Below, one piece after another: positions 8,488-16,223 of a DNA stretch of 64,000 nt. This stretch comes from JAEUNX01 sp034004685 (lineage in GTDB: Bacteria; Pseudomonadota; Gammaproteobacteria; Burkholderiales; Rhodocyclaceae), in the NCBI GenBank assembly GCA_034004685.1, contig JAVEWG010000016.1:1-64000 (forward strand), written 5' to 3'. Both the position numbers and the translations under genes were made by a program. Position 1 is the stretch's first letter. Every line of letters starts with the position of its first letter. The notes beneath the pieces were generated by a model, which was not told the origin of the DNA, did not search any database, and saw only the letters and a program-made list of their open reading frames with translations.

Positions 8488-9336
8488 ATGATCCAGCTTG
8501 AACAGCTCCGCGTTGAAATTCAGCGTTCCGTGGCCACCGCCCTGGCCGAAGACATCGGCACCGGCGACCTCACCGCCCGCCTCATCCCCGCCGATGCCAA
8601 TGCCCGGGGCCGGGTGATCACCCGGGAGGCCGCAGTGATCTGCGGCACCGCCTGGTTCGACGCCGCCTTCGCCGCCCTGGACCCCGCCGCCACGGTGATC
8701 TGGCATGTGCACGATGGCGCCCAGGTGGCCCCCGGCGACACCCTGTGCGACGTGGTGGCCAGCGCCCGGGCACTCCTCACCGCCGAGCGCACCGCCCTGA
8801 ACTTCCTCCAGCTCCTCTCCAGCGCAGCCACCGCGACCCGCCGCTTCGTGGATGCGGTAGCCGGCACCGGGGCCCGCATCGTGGATACCCGCAAGACCCT
8901 GCCCGGCCTGCGCCTGGCCCAGAAATACGCGGTCAAGGTGGGGGGCGGCACCAACCACCGGATCGGCCTCTACGACGGGGTGCTGATCAAGGAAAACCAC
9001 ATCATCGCCGCCGGCGGCATTCCCGCCGCCCTGGCCCAGGCCCGGGAGATCGCCCCTTCCAACGTGTTCATCCAGGTGGAAGTGGAATCCCTGGCGGAAC
9101 TGGAAGAAGCCCTCCAGGCCGGCGCCAGGATGATCCTGCTGGACAACATGGAGCTGGAGCAGATGCGCCAGGCGGTGAGCCTCACCGCCGGCCGTGCCGA
9201 GCTGGAAGCTTCAGGCGGGGTGAGTCTGGAGCGGGTACGGGCCATCGCCGAAACCGGGGTGGACCGGATCTCCATCGGCAGCCTCACCAAGGACGTGCGG
9301 GCCATCGACCTTTCCCTGCGCCACGTGGAAGAGTGA
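8488..9336 (+). CDS. nadC: nicotinate-nucleotide pyrophosphorylase (carboxylating)
   Basis: NadC converts quinolinate and PRPP to nicotinate mononucleotide, CO2 and PPi in de novo NAD synthesis. The 282-residue length is typical. Family hallmarks are AEDIGTGDLTA near the N-terminus, TRKTLPGLRLAQKYAV with the PRPP and quinolinate basic residues, GGGTNHRIGLYDGVLIKENH, and the C-terminal barrel strands EVEVESLAELEEAL, ILLDNM and SGGVSLERV. The start is the ATG after AAGCTCGCCC; the ribosome site is weak. The gene is followed after 78 bp by a small membrane protein and then a terminator, so the two probably form a short unit. nadA and nadB are not here. Confidence 0.97.
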   Translation: MIQLEQLRVEIQRSVATALAEDIGTGDLTARLIPADANARGRVITREAAVICGTAWFDAAFAALDPAATVIWHVHDGAQVAPGDTLCDVVASARALLTAERTALNFLQLLSSAATATRRFVDAVAGTGARIVDTRKTLPGLRLAQKYAVKVGGGTNHRIGLYDGVLIKENHIIAAGGIPAALAQAREIAPSNVFIQVEVESLAELEEALQAGARMILLDNMELEQMRQAVSLTAGRAELEASGGVSLERVRAIAETGVDRISIGSLTKDVRAIDLSLRHVEE

Positions 9337-9414
9337 GCCCGCTTGCCGGCCCCGGCATGACGCGGTATAACCCCAGCACCCTGGCGGCCCTCGCCCGCCC
9401 TGGAGCCTGACCCT

Positions 9415-9552
9415 ATGCTCTTCGCCATTTACTACCTCGCCGCCTTGCTGATCCTGATGCTCCACTTCACCGGTTTCCTGGCCCGCCACAATATCGAGTG
9501 GCTGCTCTACGTGGTGGCGGTGACGGTGTTTCCGGCGGTGATCTACCTTTGA
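9415..9552 (+). CDS. 45-residue hydrophobic protein, predicted small membrane protein
   Basis: An ATG-started frame of 45 codons lies directly after nadC and just before a strong terminator. The product begins MLFAIYYLAALLILMLHFTG and ends WLLYVVAVTVFPAVIYL. This gives two hydrophobic stretches separated by a polar turn (FLARHNIEW), compatible with a two-helix hairpin membrane protein. Its stop codon lies 24 bp before the terminator stem, which supports a transcribed and translated end of the nadC unit. I do not recognise the family. Confidence 0.55.
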   Translation: MLFAIYYLAALLILMLHFTGFLARHNIEWLLYVVAVTVFPAVIYL

Positions 9553-9576
9553 ACCAGCCCGCCAGCCAGACCGAAG

Positions 9577-9604
9577 CGGACCCTGCGGGGTCCGTTTTGT
9601 TTTT
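9577..9604 (+). terminator. rho-independent terminator after the nadC unit
   Basis: A perfect 7-bp GC stem (CGGACCC / GGGTCCG) with a 4-nt loop is followed by TTTTGTTTTT. It sits 24 bp after the stop of the 45-residue protein and points with nadC. Confidence 0.9.
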
Positions 9605-9667
9605 GCGGAACGCGCTCACCGCCCCCACCGGGCCCGGTGGGCCCCATGCCGCCACCCCAACAACCCC

Positions 9668-9922
9668 ATGCCCATCAGCCACCTCCAGGTGAGTCTCTTC
9701 CTCCGCTACGACGGCGACCCCGACGGCCTCGCCCGCCACGGTTCGGCGGAGGAGCAGGGCCTGATGGCGGGGGGTGCCTGGGATGAAATCGAGCAGCTCC
9801 GGCTGGAGCTGGCCAACCTGAAGGCCGGCCAGCGCTCCCCGGCGGCCAGGCAACGGGCGCTGACCCGGGCCGCGGCGGCCCTGGAAGAACCCGCCTTCGC
9901 CCTGCTCTGGCGCCACGCCTGA
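9668..9922 (+). CDS. conserved-looking hypothetical protein, 84 residues
   Basis: This short frame starts MPISHLQVSLFLRYDGDPDG. It has a globular, mixed composition and a central helical stretch, WDEIEQLRLELANLKAG, rather than the Arg/Gly/Pro bias of antisense frames here. I do not recognise a family. There is no clear ribosome binding site. It lies alone between the nadC terminator and the DUF2889 gene, both on the same strand. Confidence 0.5.
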   Translation: MPISHLQVSLFLRYDGDPDGLARHGSAEEQGLMAGGAWDEIEQLRLELANLKAGQRSPAARQRALTRAAAALEEPAFALLWRHA

Positions 9923-10060
9923 GCACCCCGGCCGGTCACGCCACCCAGGCAAGCAGGGCTTTCTGGACGGCGAGCTCCCCGCATGGAACCCGTCCAGCCC
10001 CTGAGGGATAATGCCCCCACAAGGACAACAACACCCTGTCCCCCAAGGAGCCAAACAGCC

Positions 10061-10900
10061 ATGTCGGAAAATCCCAACACCCCAAGCCCTGGGCCAGGCC
10101 AGCCAGCGGCGGCAGGCTTTAGCGATGGCAGCAAACAAAAAAAGGGCTGCTATCGACGCCTGATCGACCTGCGGGCTCCGGACCCGACAACGGCGATCGG
10201 ATGGATGGAGGACGACTTCCATCATTTTGGCGTGACCATCACCCACGACGGCACCACCATCCAGAAGGTCCATGCCTCCTCGCCCCGCTACCCCTGGACC
10301 ACCTGTCCGGGCGCCCTGGAGGCCATCCGCGTGCTGGAGGGCAAGCCCCTGGTGGCCCGGGCGTCCGACATCGGCCAGCTGGCGGACATGCGCCGCCAGT
10401 GCACCCACCTCTTCGACCTGGCGGGCCTGACCCTGGCCCACGCGGCCAATGGCCACGATCACCGCCGCTATGAAATCCTGATCCCGGACCGGGCGGTCCT
10501 CTGGGACGACCAGGGCAAGCTCAAGGGTTTCGGCCCCACCACCGCGACCCTGTCCTCGGAGGGCACCGTTTTGATGGCCTGGAACATCGACGGGCAAGCC
10601 ATCGTGGGCCCGGACGCCTACGCGGGCCACTCCCTGCAGGAAGGCTTCCGGGAATGGACGGAGGCCATGCCCCTGGAAGAGGCGGAATACGCCACCATCC
10701 TGCGCCGCGCCATCCTGGTGGGGTCCGGACGCCTGATCAGCATGGAAAAGGTGGAGACCGCCGAGCATACTGGAATGGGTCCGGTATGCTTCACATACCA
10801 GCCGGAACAGCGAAAGCTAGCCCGTTTCATCCAAGCGGCCCGCCTGGACTTCGCCGACCGCCCCGAAGATCTCCTTCGGAACGTCAACGACGTACCCTGA
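10061..10900 (+). CDS. DUF2889 domain-containing protein
   Basis: The 279-residue product has a low-complexity N-terminus (residues 1-35, rich in Pro, Gly and Ser). The DUF2889 core then starts at CYRRLIDLRAPDPTTAIG and continues with MEDDFHHFGVTITHDG, PWTTCPGALEAIRVLEG and QCTHLFDLAGLTLAHA. The His, Cys and Asp residues in these blocks are the conserved positions of the family, whose biochemical role is unknown. The start was set at the ATG preceded by AAGGAG; an upstream in-frame ATG lacks a site and adds a Pro/Thr-rich tail. It is followed on the same strand by a cupin gene 62 bp downstream, and the two may be co-transcribed. Confidence 0.82.
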   Translation: MSENPNTPSPGPGQPAAAGFSDGSKQKKGCYRRLIDLRAPDPTTAIGWMEDDFHHFGVTITHDGTTIQKVHASSPRYPWTTCPGALEAIRVLEGKPLVARASDIGQLADMRRQCTHLFDLAGLTLAHAANGHDHRRYEILIPDRAVLWDDQGKLKGFGPTTATLSSEGTVLMAWNIDGQAIVGPDAYAGHSLQEGFREWTEAMPLEEAEYATILRRAILVGSGRLISMEKVETAEHTGMGPVCFTYQPEQRKLARFIQAARLDFADRPEDLLRNVNDVP

Positions 10901-10962
10901 CCGGGGGCAGCGATCCCCGGCAACAAAAACAACCGCGGCATTTCACCAAAGGAGCAGACAGC

Positions 10963-11463
10963 ATGAAGGGTGGCCCCAGCATCAAGCATCTCGACGACAT
11001 CCCCACCGAGGAGATGTTGCGTTTCCAGTTCGCCGATGGGCGCACCGCCTCCATCTGGGAGAAGTGGATCGAAATGTCCCCCCGCTACGTGGCCTTCTGG
11101 AACCGCTGGGATCCGGGAGCCATGTCGCCCCTCCACGGCCACACCGGGGACCACAGCAACTTCGTCCTGAAGGGGGAGATCCGTTGTGGCGACATGGTGT
11201 GCAAGGCCGGCACCCACATCATGCTGGAGTGGGGCGATCTGTTCGGCCCCTGGGAAGCGGGCCCTGAAGGCTGCGAACTGTATGGCTTCATCGCCGGCGA
11301 AGGGAGTCCCTTCTCCGGCGATCCGGCGGTCTTCCAGGCCTTGCTGACAGCCCGGGGGGCCACCATGGTGCCCCTGCCCATGCCCAAACACCTGCCCCCC
11401 TGGGCCAAGCTCCAGTACGCCCAAGGCGGAGTCACCAACTGGACCGCCGAAGCCAGGAAATAG
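10963..11463 (+). CDS. cupin-fold protein, 166 residues
   Basis: This is a single-domain cupin. The first metal motif is visible as SPLHGHTGDHSNFVLKGE (H-x-H with a downstream acidic or His ligand). It is followed by the beta-barrel strands IRCGDMVCKAGTHIMLEWGD and a second motif region, FGPWEAGPEGCELYGFIAGE. The enzyme or ligand type cannot be assigned. The start ATG follows GGAGCAGACAGC, a good ribosome site. Without this start the frame would continue back through the DUF2889 gene out of frame. It lies between DUF2889 and an EEP-family gene; the three are closely spaced (62 and 24 bp), which suggests an operon. Confidence 0.82.
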   Translation: MKGGPSIKHLDDIPTEEMLRFQFADGRTASIWEKWIEMSPRYVAFWNRWDPGAMSPLHGHTGDHSNFVLKGEIRCGDMVCKAGTHIMLEWGDLFGPWEAGPEGCELYGFIAGEGSPFSGDPAVFQALLTARGATMVPLPMPKHLPPWAKLQYAQGGVTNWTAEARK

Positions 11464-11487
11464 GGGCGCCCAGCCAGGCCAACCGCC

Positions 11488-12279
11488 ATGCTCAAGGTGA
11501 TGAGCTTCAACCTCCGCTACGGCCTGGCCGATGATCGGGAAAATGCCTGGAGCCATCGCCGGGCCCTGGCCCTGGCCAGGATCCGCACCTTCGATCCGGA
11601 CCTGCTGGGCCTGCAGGAGTGCCTGGACAACGACCAGGCCGAGTTCATCACCACCGGACTGCCGGACTACCAGTTCCTCGGCATCCAGCGGGGCGGCGAG
11701 GGGGAAAGCGCCATCGAGATGGCCCCCCTGCTGTTTCGCGCTGCCCGCTTCAAGCTGGTCCGCCATGGCTGCTTCTGGCTGAGCGACGCCCCCGGAACCC
11801 CCGGCAGCCGGGGCTGGGACGGGGACTTTCCGCGCACCGCCACCTGGGCCACCCTGGTCCACCTGCCCTCGGCGCGGCCCCTGGTTATTCTCAACACCCA
11901 CCTGGACTACCAACCCCGGGCCCTGCAAGAATCCGCCCGGATGCTAAGCGGCTGGGCCCGCCAGACAGGCGCGACCCACCCCCTGGTGATCACCGGCGAC
12001 TTCAACGCGGGCAAGGATTCCCCGGTCCACCGGGCCCTCACCACGGAAGCCGGGCTGGTGGACACCCACCGCCGGATCCATCCCGACTGCGACGAAATCA
12101 CCTACCACGGCTACGGCCAGGCGCCGGATGCCGGGCCCCTGGACTGGATTCTGGCCTCCAAGCACTTCACGGTGGTGGATGCCACCATCGACCGCTGGCA
12201 CGAAGGCCCCCTTTTCCCCTCCGACCACTACCCCCTCACCGCCACCCTGGACTGGAAACCCGAGCCCCCCCGTTCATGA
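11488..12279 (+). CDS. endonuclease/exonuclease/phosphatase (EEP) family protein
   Basis: The 263-residue protein has the Mg-dependent EEP fold. Seen motifs are the first strand MLKVMSFNLRYG (metal-site Asn), GLQECLDN with the metal-binding Glu, VILNTHLDY, GDFNAGKDSP with catalytic Asp and Asn, and the C-terminal SDHYPL, which carries the catalytic Asp-His pair. The family covers DNases, sphingomyelinases and inositol or lipid phosphatases, and the substrate cannot be read from the sequence. There is no signal peptide, so it is predicted to be cytoplasmic. Its stop overlaps the ATG of the EamA gene (ATGA), indicating translational coupling. Confidence 0.9.
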   Translation: MLKVMSFNLRYGLADDRENAWSHRRALALARIRTFDPDLLGLQECLDNDQAEFITTGLPDYQFLGIQRGGEGESAIEMAPLLFRAARFKLVRHGCFWLSDAPGTPGSRGWDGDFPRTATWATLVHLPSARPLVILNTHLDYQPRALQESARMLSGWARQTGATHPLVITGDFNAGKDSPVHRALTTEAGLVDTHRRIHPDCDEITYHGYGQAPDAGPLDWILASKHFTVVDATIDRWHEGPLFPSDHYPLTATLDWKPEPPRS

Positions 12280-12686
12280 GCACCTGGATTCTCCCCGCCC
12301 TGGCCTGCCTCGCCTTCTGGGGGGTGAGCCGCTTCCTCCCCAAGCTCGCCACCCGCCACCTGGACCCCCACAGCGCCCTCCTCTTCGAGGTCATGGGTGA
12401 AGTTCTGGTGGCCCTGGCGGTGCTGGCCTCCCTGGGCTTCAAACCCAATTTCGATCCGCGGGGCGCCAGCTACGCCCTGGCCGGCGGCATGCTGGGCGGC
12501 CTGGGGGTCTACGCCTACCTGCTGGCCGCCCAGCGGGGGCACGTCTCCCAGCTGGTGGTGGTCACTGCCCTCTACCCGGTGATCACCGTGGCACTGGGGG
12601 TCCTGATGCTGGGGGAAAGCATGAACCTCAGGCAGGGTCTGGGCATGGGGCTGGGCCTGCTGGCGATCCTCCTGGTGGCGACCTAG
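12276..12686 (+). CDS. single-domain EamA/DMT-type membrane protein
   Basis: The 136-residue product has four hydrophobic segments (near ILPALACLAFWGVSR, SALLFEVMGEVLVALAVLAS, YALAGGMLGGLGVYAYLLA and LVVVTALYPVITVALGVLML). It ends with the EamA signature LGESMNLRQGLGMGLGLLAILL. Full DMT transporters have ten helices in two EamA repeats; this is one half-repeat, as in small multidrug-type or dimerising relatives. The ATG overlaps the upstream stop by 4 bp. Substrate unknown. Confidence 0.85.
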   Translation: MSTWILPALACLAFWGVSRFLPKLATRHLDPHSALLFEVMGEVLVALAVLASLGFKPNFDPRGASYALAGGMLGGLGVYAYLLAAQRGHVSQLVVVTALYPVITVALGVLMLGESMNLRQGLGMGLGLLAILLVAT

Positions 12687-12741
12687 ATGTTGAGTTGCAA
12701 TCTTGCCGGAGCGGATGTCTGCAAGGGATCCATGACATGCT

Positions 12742-12814
12742 GGCGGGATGAATCCCGCCCTACCAACCCGGCGGGAGATCCTTCGATCCGCCGTAGGGCC
12801 GGATTCATCCGGCC
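12742..12814. repeat. pair of inverted REP-like palindromes
   Basis: Two 18-bp palindromic cores face each other: GGCGGGAT-GA-ATCCCGCC followed by CTAC (12742-12763), and GTAGGG followed by CCGGAT-TC-ATCCGG (12793-12814). Each has the same GTAGGG-type flank, in opposite orientation, separated by about 29 bp. The composite resembles a bacterial interspersed mosaic element. The unit type is widespread in intergenic DNA of GC-rich proteobacteria (from memory). No second copy of the pair is visible elsewhere in this window. Confidence 0.65.
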
Positions 12815-13013
12815 TGCTTGAATTGATGAGCACATCGGCAGCCTCTCCCGGGCAGGGCAACGCCGCTGCGCCAACACGCCCGTCTCGGGCCCTACGCTCC
12901 CCGTTGCGTGCTACACGGCACGAGCCGCCGAAGAGCGCTGCCATCCGCCCCATCTCCGGTCTTCCTCAGGGCGGTGGCAGCTCCGGCCTGAGGCTCAGCC
13001 GCCCGGCGGGCCT

Positions 13014-13154
13014 TCATGTCCCCGGCAACGCCACCTCCAGCCCCACCCCGCCGTCGGCCCGGGACAGGCCATCCCCCAGGACCAGCTGGCCGCCATGGAC
13101 TTCCGCCACCACCCTATCGTTCACCGCCAGACCAAGCTTCGCGTCTTCGATCAC
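13014..13154 (-). pseudogene. remnant of a sensor histidine kinase C-terminus
   Basis: Read on the minus strand, the 46 codons before a TGA give KLGLAVNDRVVAEVHGG and then QLVLGDGLSRADGGVGLE-VALPGT. This aligns by eye with the end of a HATPase domain: the GLGLAIxxxIxxxHGG helix, an L-x-L/xD strand, then a final GG-x-x-x-x-VxLP strand. The N, G1 and F boxes and the HisKA domain are absent, and the upstream sequence shows no related reading frame. Gly of the G2 box is partly lost (AKLGLA for GTGLGLA). I infer a truncated pseudogene. Confidence 0.5.
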
Positions 13155-13412
13155 CAATCAAGGATGCCCTGCCCGCGTCATCAAGGGTGCGAAGGAAGAA
13201 ACCACCGCAGGCCCGCGACCCGGACAAGCTTGAAATCGCATCCGGCGGCGCCCGTACCGTGGAAGAGGCCAACAAGAAAACCCAGGACACGAAGATCGTG
13301 CAACACCTGGCCATCAGAGAACGAGCGGCGCAGGTGTTTGAGCCGCACCCAGCCGTCGCCGGGGCTTCCTCAAGCGTTCCCAGCCTTCTCGGGTTTCACC
13401 CCTGCACCCCCT

Positions 13413-16097
13413 TCAATCCTGCAAGGCCTTGTGGAGGATCTCCGCCACGTCCCGGCACAACGCCGGCGTGGCGGCCACCCGCTCCAGCTCGGGGCGGATG
13501 GCGGCCTGGAGGGCCGGGGTGTAGCGGCGCCAGTTTTCCAGGGCGCGGGCCATGCGGGCGGCGACCTGGGGGTTGCCGGCAGCGAGCTGGATCACCTGGT
13601 CGGCCCAGAAGGCGTAGCCAGCGCCATCCGGGCGGTGGAATTCCGCCGGGTTGGCGCGGAAGAAGGTGCCCAGGAGGGCGTACACCTTGTTGGGGTTGGC
13701 CAGGCTGAAGGCGGGGTGGTCCACCAGGGCGGCCACCCGGTCCAAAGTTGGGGGGGCGACTTCATCCCAGCGCCAGGCGCCGGCCTGGAGGGCGAACCAC
13801 TTGTCCAGCACCAGGGGGTCGTCTTCGAAATCTGTATGAAACATGGCCAGGGCCTGCTCCCGAGCGGGGTCGCTGCTCCCCACCAGGGCGGCTAGCGCTC
13901 CGAAGCGTTCGGTCATATTGCGGGCGGCTTCGAAGCGGGCCTTGGCCAGGTCCAGGCCCTGTTCCACCCCAGCGGCGGCCAGGTATTTGAGGCACAGATT
14001 GGCCAGCGCCCGGCGGCCGGCATCCGCCGGGTGGTAGCGGTAGGGGCCGGGAACTTCCATGGCCTGGACGGTGGCCAGCCAGTCGGCTTGCAGGGCCTGG
14101 CCCAGGGCGCGGTGGAGGTGGATGAGGGCGGCCCGCAGGGGCTGGGGATCGGCCGATTCCATGCGCTCCAGCAGATAGGCTTCGCCGGGCAGGGCCAGGG
14201 CCTGGGCGCGGAAGGCGGGCTCCAAGGCATCGTCTGCCAGGAGCTTGCGACAGGCGTCCACCAGGGCCCCCGGCACCTGGAGGGGGCGGCCGGCGGCGGC
14301 TTCCCGGGCCAGGGCCAGGATCACCCGTTCCAGGTAGCGCTGGCCGGCGTCCCAGCGGTTGAAGGGGTCGGCATCATGGGCCATGCGGAAGGCCAAGCGC
14401 GAGTCGGCTTCGTCCAGTTCCAGGATCACCGGAGCGGAGAAACCCCGCAGGAGGGAGGGCACCGGCTCGGCGGGCAGATCGGTGAAGGTGAAGCGGGCTT
14501 CGGCCTGGGTGAGTTCCAGCACCCGGGTAGTGGCCCCGGAGGCGGCTTCGCCTTCCAGGCGCAGGGGCAGATCCTGCCCGTCCGGACCCAGCAGGCCCAC
14601 CGCCACCGGGATGGGCAGGGGCAGCTTTGCGGGCTGGCCGGGGGTGGGGGGGGTGCGCTGGGACAGAGTCAGGGTGTAGCGGCCCCTGGCGGCGTCCCAC
14701 TCGCCCCGGGCGGTCACCCGGGGGGTGCCGGCCTGACTGTACCAGTTCATGAACTGATCCAGATCCACCCCGTTGGCCTCGGCCATGGCGTTGACGAAGT
14801 CGTCGCAGGTGACCGCCTGGCCGTCGTGGTAGCTGAAGTAGAGGTCCATGCCGTTACGGAAGCCCTCGGGCCCCAGCAGGGTATGGAGCATGCGGATGAC
14901 CTCGGAGCCCTTTTCATACACCGTGGCGGTGTAGAAGTTGTTGATTTCCTCGTAGCTGTCCGGCCGGATGGGGTGGGCCATGGGGCCGGCGTCTTCCGGG
15001 AACTGGGCCGAGCGCAGCACCCGCACGTTGTCGATGCGCACCACCGCCCGGGCGGAGGCGGCGCCAGCGGGGCCGGCGGCCCGGGCCATCATGTCGGCGG
15101 AGAACTGCTGGTCCCGGAATACCGTGAGGCCTTCCTTGAGGGTGAGCTGGAACCAGTCCCGGCAGGTGACCCGGTTGCCGGTCCAGTTGTGGAAATACTC
15201 GTGGGCCACCACGGATTCAATGTTGTCGAAATCCACGTCGCTGGCGGTGCGGGCGCTGGCCAGCACGTACTTGGCGTTGAAGATGTTGAGGCCCTTGTTC
15301 TCCATGGCTCCCATGTTGAAGTCGGACACCGCCACGATCATGTAGCGGTCCAGGTCCAGTTCCAGGCCGAAGCTGTCTTCATCCCAGCGCAGGGCGTGGA
15401 TGAGGGATTCCATGGCGTGCTGGGCGCGGTCCAGGTTGCCCTTCTCCACCCACACCTGGAGCAGCACGTCCCGGCCGGAACGGGTTTGCACCGTGCGCTC
15501 CAGGGCCACCAGGTCGGCGGCCACCAGGGCAAAGAGGTAGGAGGGCTTGGGGAAGGGGTCTTCCCACCTAGCGTAGTGGCGGCCGTCGGGCAGGTCGCCG
15601 GTTTCCAGCAGGTTGCCATTGGAGAGCAGCACCGGACAGGCGGCCTTGTCCGCCTCCAGGGTGACGGTGAACCGGGCCATCACGTCGGGCCGGTCGGGGA
15701 AATAAGTGATCCGGCGGAAGCCCTGGGCCTCGCACTGGGTGTAGAAGCCCCCCTTGGAAACATACAGGCCGGAGAGGGCGGTGTTCTGCTCGGGGGCGAT
15801 GCGGGTAACGATCTCCAGGGTGGCGGTATCCCCCGCCAGATCCACTTCCAGGCCCTCGACCGTGGCGCGGGGCTGGACGGGCTGACCGTCCACCGCCAGG
15901 CTCGTCAGTTCCAGATCCTCACCCAAAAGCATCAGGGGGCCGGGCCGGGCCTGGGGGTTGCGCCGACAGGACAGCCGGCTGGTCACCTGGGTGGCGGCGG
16001 GATCCAGGTGAAAACGGAGGTCCACCCGCTCCACGGTCCACGCCAGGGGGCAGTAGTCGGCACGTTGGATAGTCTTGGAGGCGTCTTGGTCGGGCAT
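13413..16097 (-). CDS. pepN: aminopeptidase N
   Basis: PepN is the major cytoplasmic M1 zinc aminopeptidase, removing N-terminal residues from peptides. The product is 894 residues, close to the family norm of about 880. It shows the substrate-N-terminus motif GAMENKGLN and the zinc site H299-E-Y-F-H303 with E322 exactly 18 residues on (HEYFHNWTGNRVTCRDWFQL). The N-terminal beta domain and C-terminal helical repeats fill the rest. The start is the ATG at 16097 preceded by GAGAG; the open frame extends much further upstream without family similarity. It is convergent with the debris region and divergent from norE. Confidence 0.97.
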   Translation of the reverse strand: MPDQDASKTIQRADYCPLAWTVERVDLRFHLDPAATQVTSRLSCRRNPQARPGPLMLLGEDLELTSLAVDGQPVQPRATVEGLEVDLAGDTATLEIVTRIAPEQNTALSGLYVSKGGFYTQCEAQGFRRITYFPDRPDVMARFTVTLEADKAACPVLLSNGNLLETGDLPDGRHYARWEDPFPKPSYLFALVAADLVALERTVQTRSGRDVLLQVWVEKGNLDRAQHAMESLIHALRWDEDSFGLELDLDRYMIVAVSDFNMGAMENKGLNIFNAKYVLASARTASDVDFDNIESVVAHEYFHNWTGNRVTCRDWFQLTLKEGLTVFRDQQFSADMMARAAGPAGAASARAVVRIDNVRVLRSAQFPEDAGPMAHPIRPDSYEEINNFYTATVYEKGSEVIRMLHTLLGPEGFRNGMDLYFSYHDGQAVTCDDFVNAMAEANGVDLDQFMNWYSQAGTPRVTARGEWDAARGRYTLTLSQRTPPTPGQPAKLPLPIPVAVGLLGPDGQDLPLRLEGEAASGATTRVLELTQAEARFTFTDLPAEPVPSLLRGFSAPVILELDEADSRLAFRMAHDADPFNRWDAGQRYLERVILALAREAAAGRPLQVPGALVDACRKLLADDALEPAFRAQALALPGEAYLLERMESADPQPLRAALIHLHRALGQALQADWLATVQAMEVPGPYRYHPADAGRRALANLCLKYLAAAGVEQGLDLAKARFEAARNMTERFGALAALVGSSDPAREQALAMFHTDFEDDPLVLDKWFALQAGAWRWDEVAPPTLDRVAALVDHPAFSLANPNKVYALLGTFFRANPAEFHRPDGAGYAFWADQVIQLAAGNPQVAARMARALENWRRYTPALQAAIRPELERVAATPALCRDVAEILHKALQD

Positions 16098-16173
16098 GCA
16101 GCTCTCGAATCGTGAGGAAGTTGAAGGGCGGAGTTTACCCAGCGCCGCCCGGCCCGGCCACGCCGGCGTATTA

Positions 16174-16216
16174 TTCACACGGATCAAGGGGCGCCGGTCC
16201 CGCTTCGGACTATCCT
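16174..16216 (+). promoter_or_regulatory. candidate FNR/DNR-type box and -10 element for norE
   Basis: TTCACACGGATCAA at 16174-16187 matches 8 of 10 conserved positions of the FNR/DNR palindrome TTGAT-N4-ATCAA. Its centre is 30.5 bp before the -10-like TATCCT (16211-16216), which is class II activator geometry. That places the transcription start within a base or two of the norE ATG at 16224. No Shine-Dalgarno sequence precedes that ATG. This is pattern matching only. Confidence 0.5.
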
Positions 16217-16223
16217 GCAAGCC

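Larger units (their letters stand above)
12687..13412. other. non-coding, decayed stretch between the EamA gene and pepN
   Basis: This 726-bp interval lies between two genes that both end here. I find no convincing complete gene. It holds a pair of REP-like palindromes (12742-12814) and, on the minus strand, a 46-codon remnant of a histidine kinase C-terminus (13014-13154). It also holds a plus-strand open stretch from 13223 reading KLEIASGGARTVEEANKKTQ, which looks protein-like but has no start or recognisable family. The whole interval reads as gene debris. Confidence 0.6.

Noticed and set aside
10654..11463. A longer 269-residue version of the cupin protein
   Set aside because: The first 103 codons are out of frame over the DUF2889 gene; the ATG at 10963 has a good ribosome site and gives the cupin domain.
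14031..16115. A 694-codon open frame on the + strand opposite pepN
   Set aside because: Antisense shadow of pepN with Gly/His/Val-biased composition and no recognisable domain.
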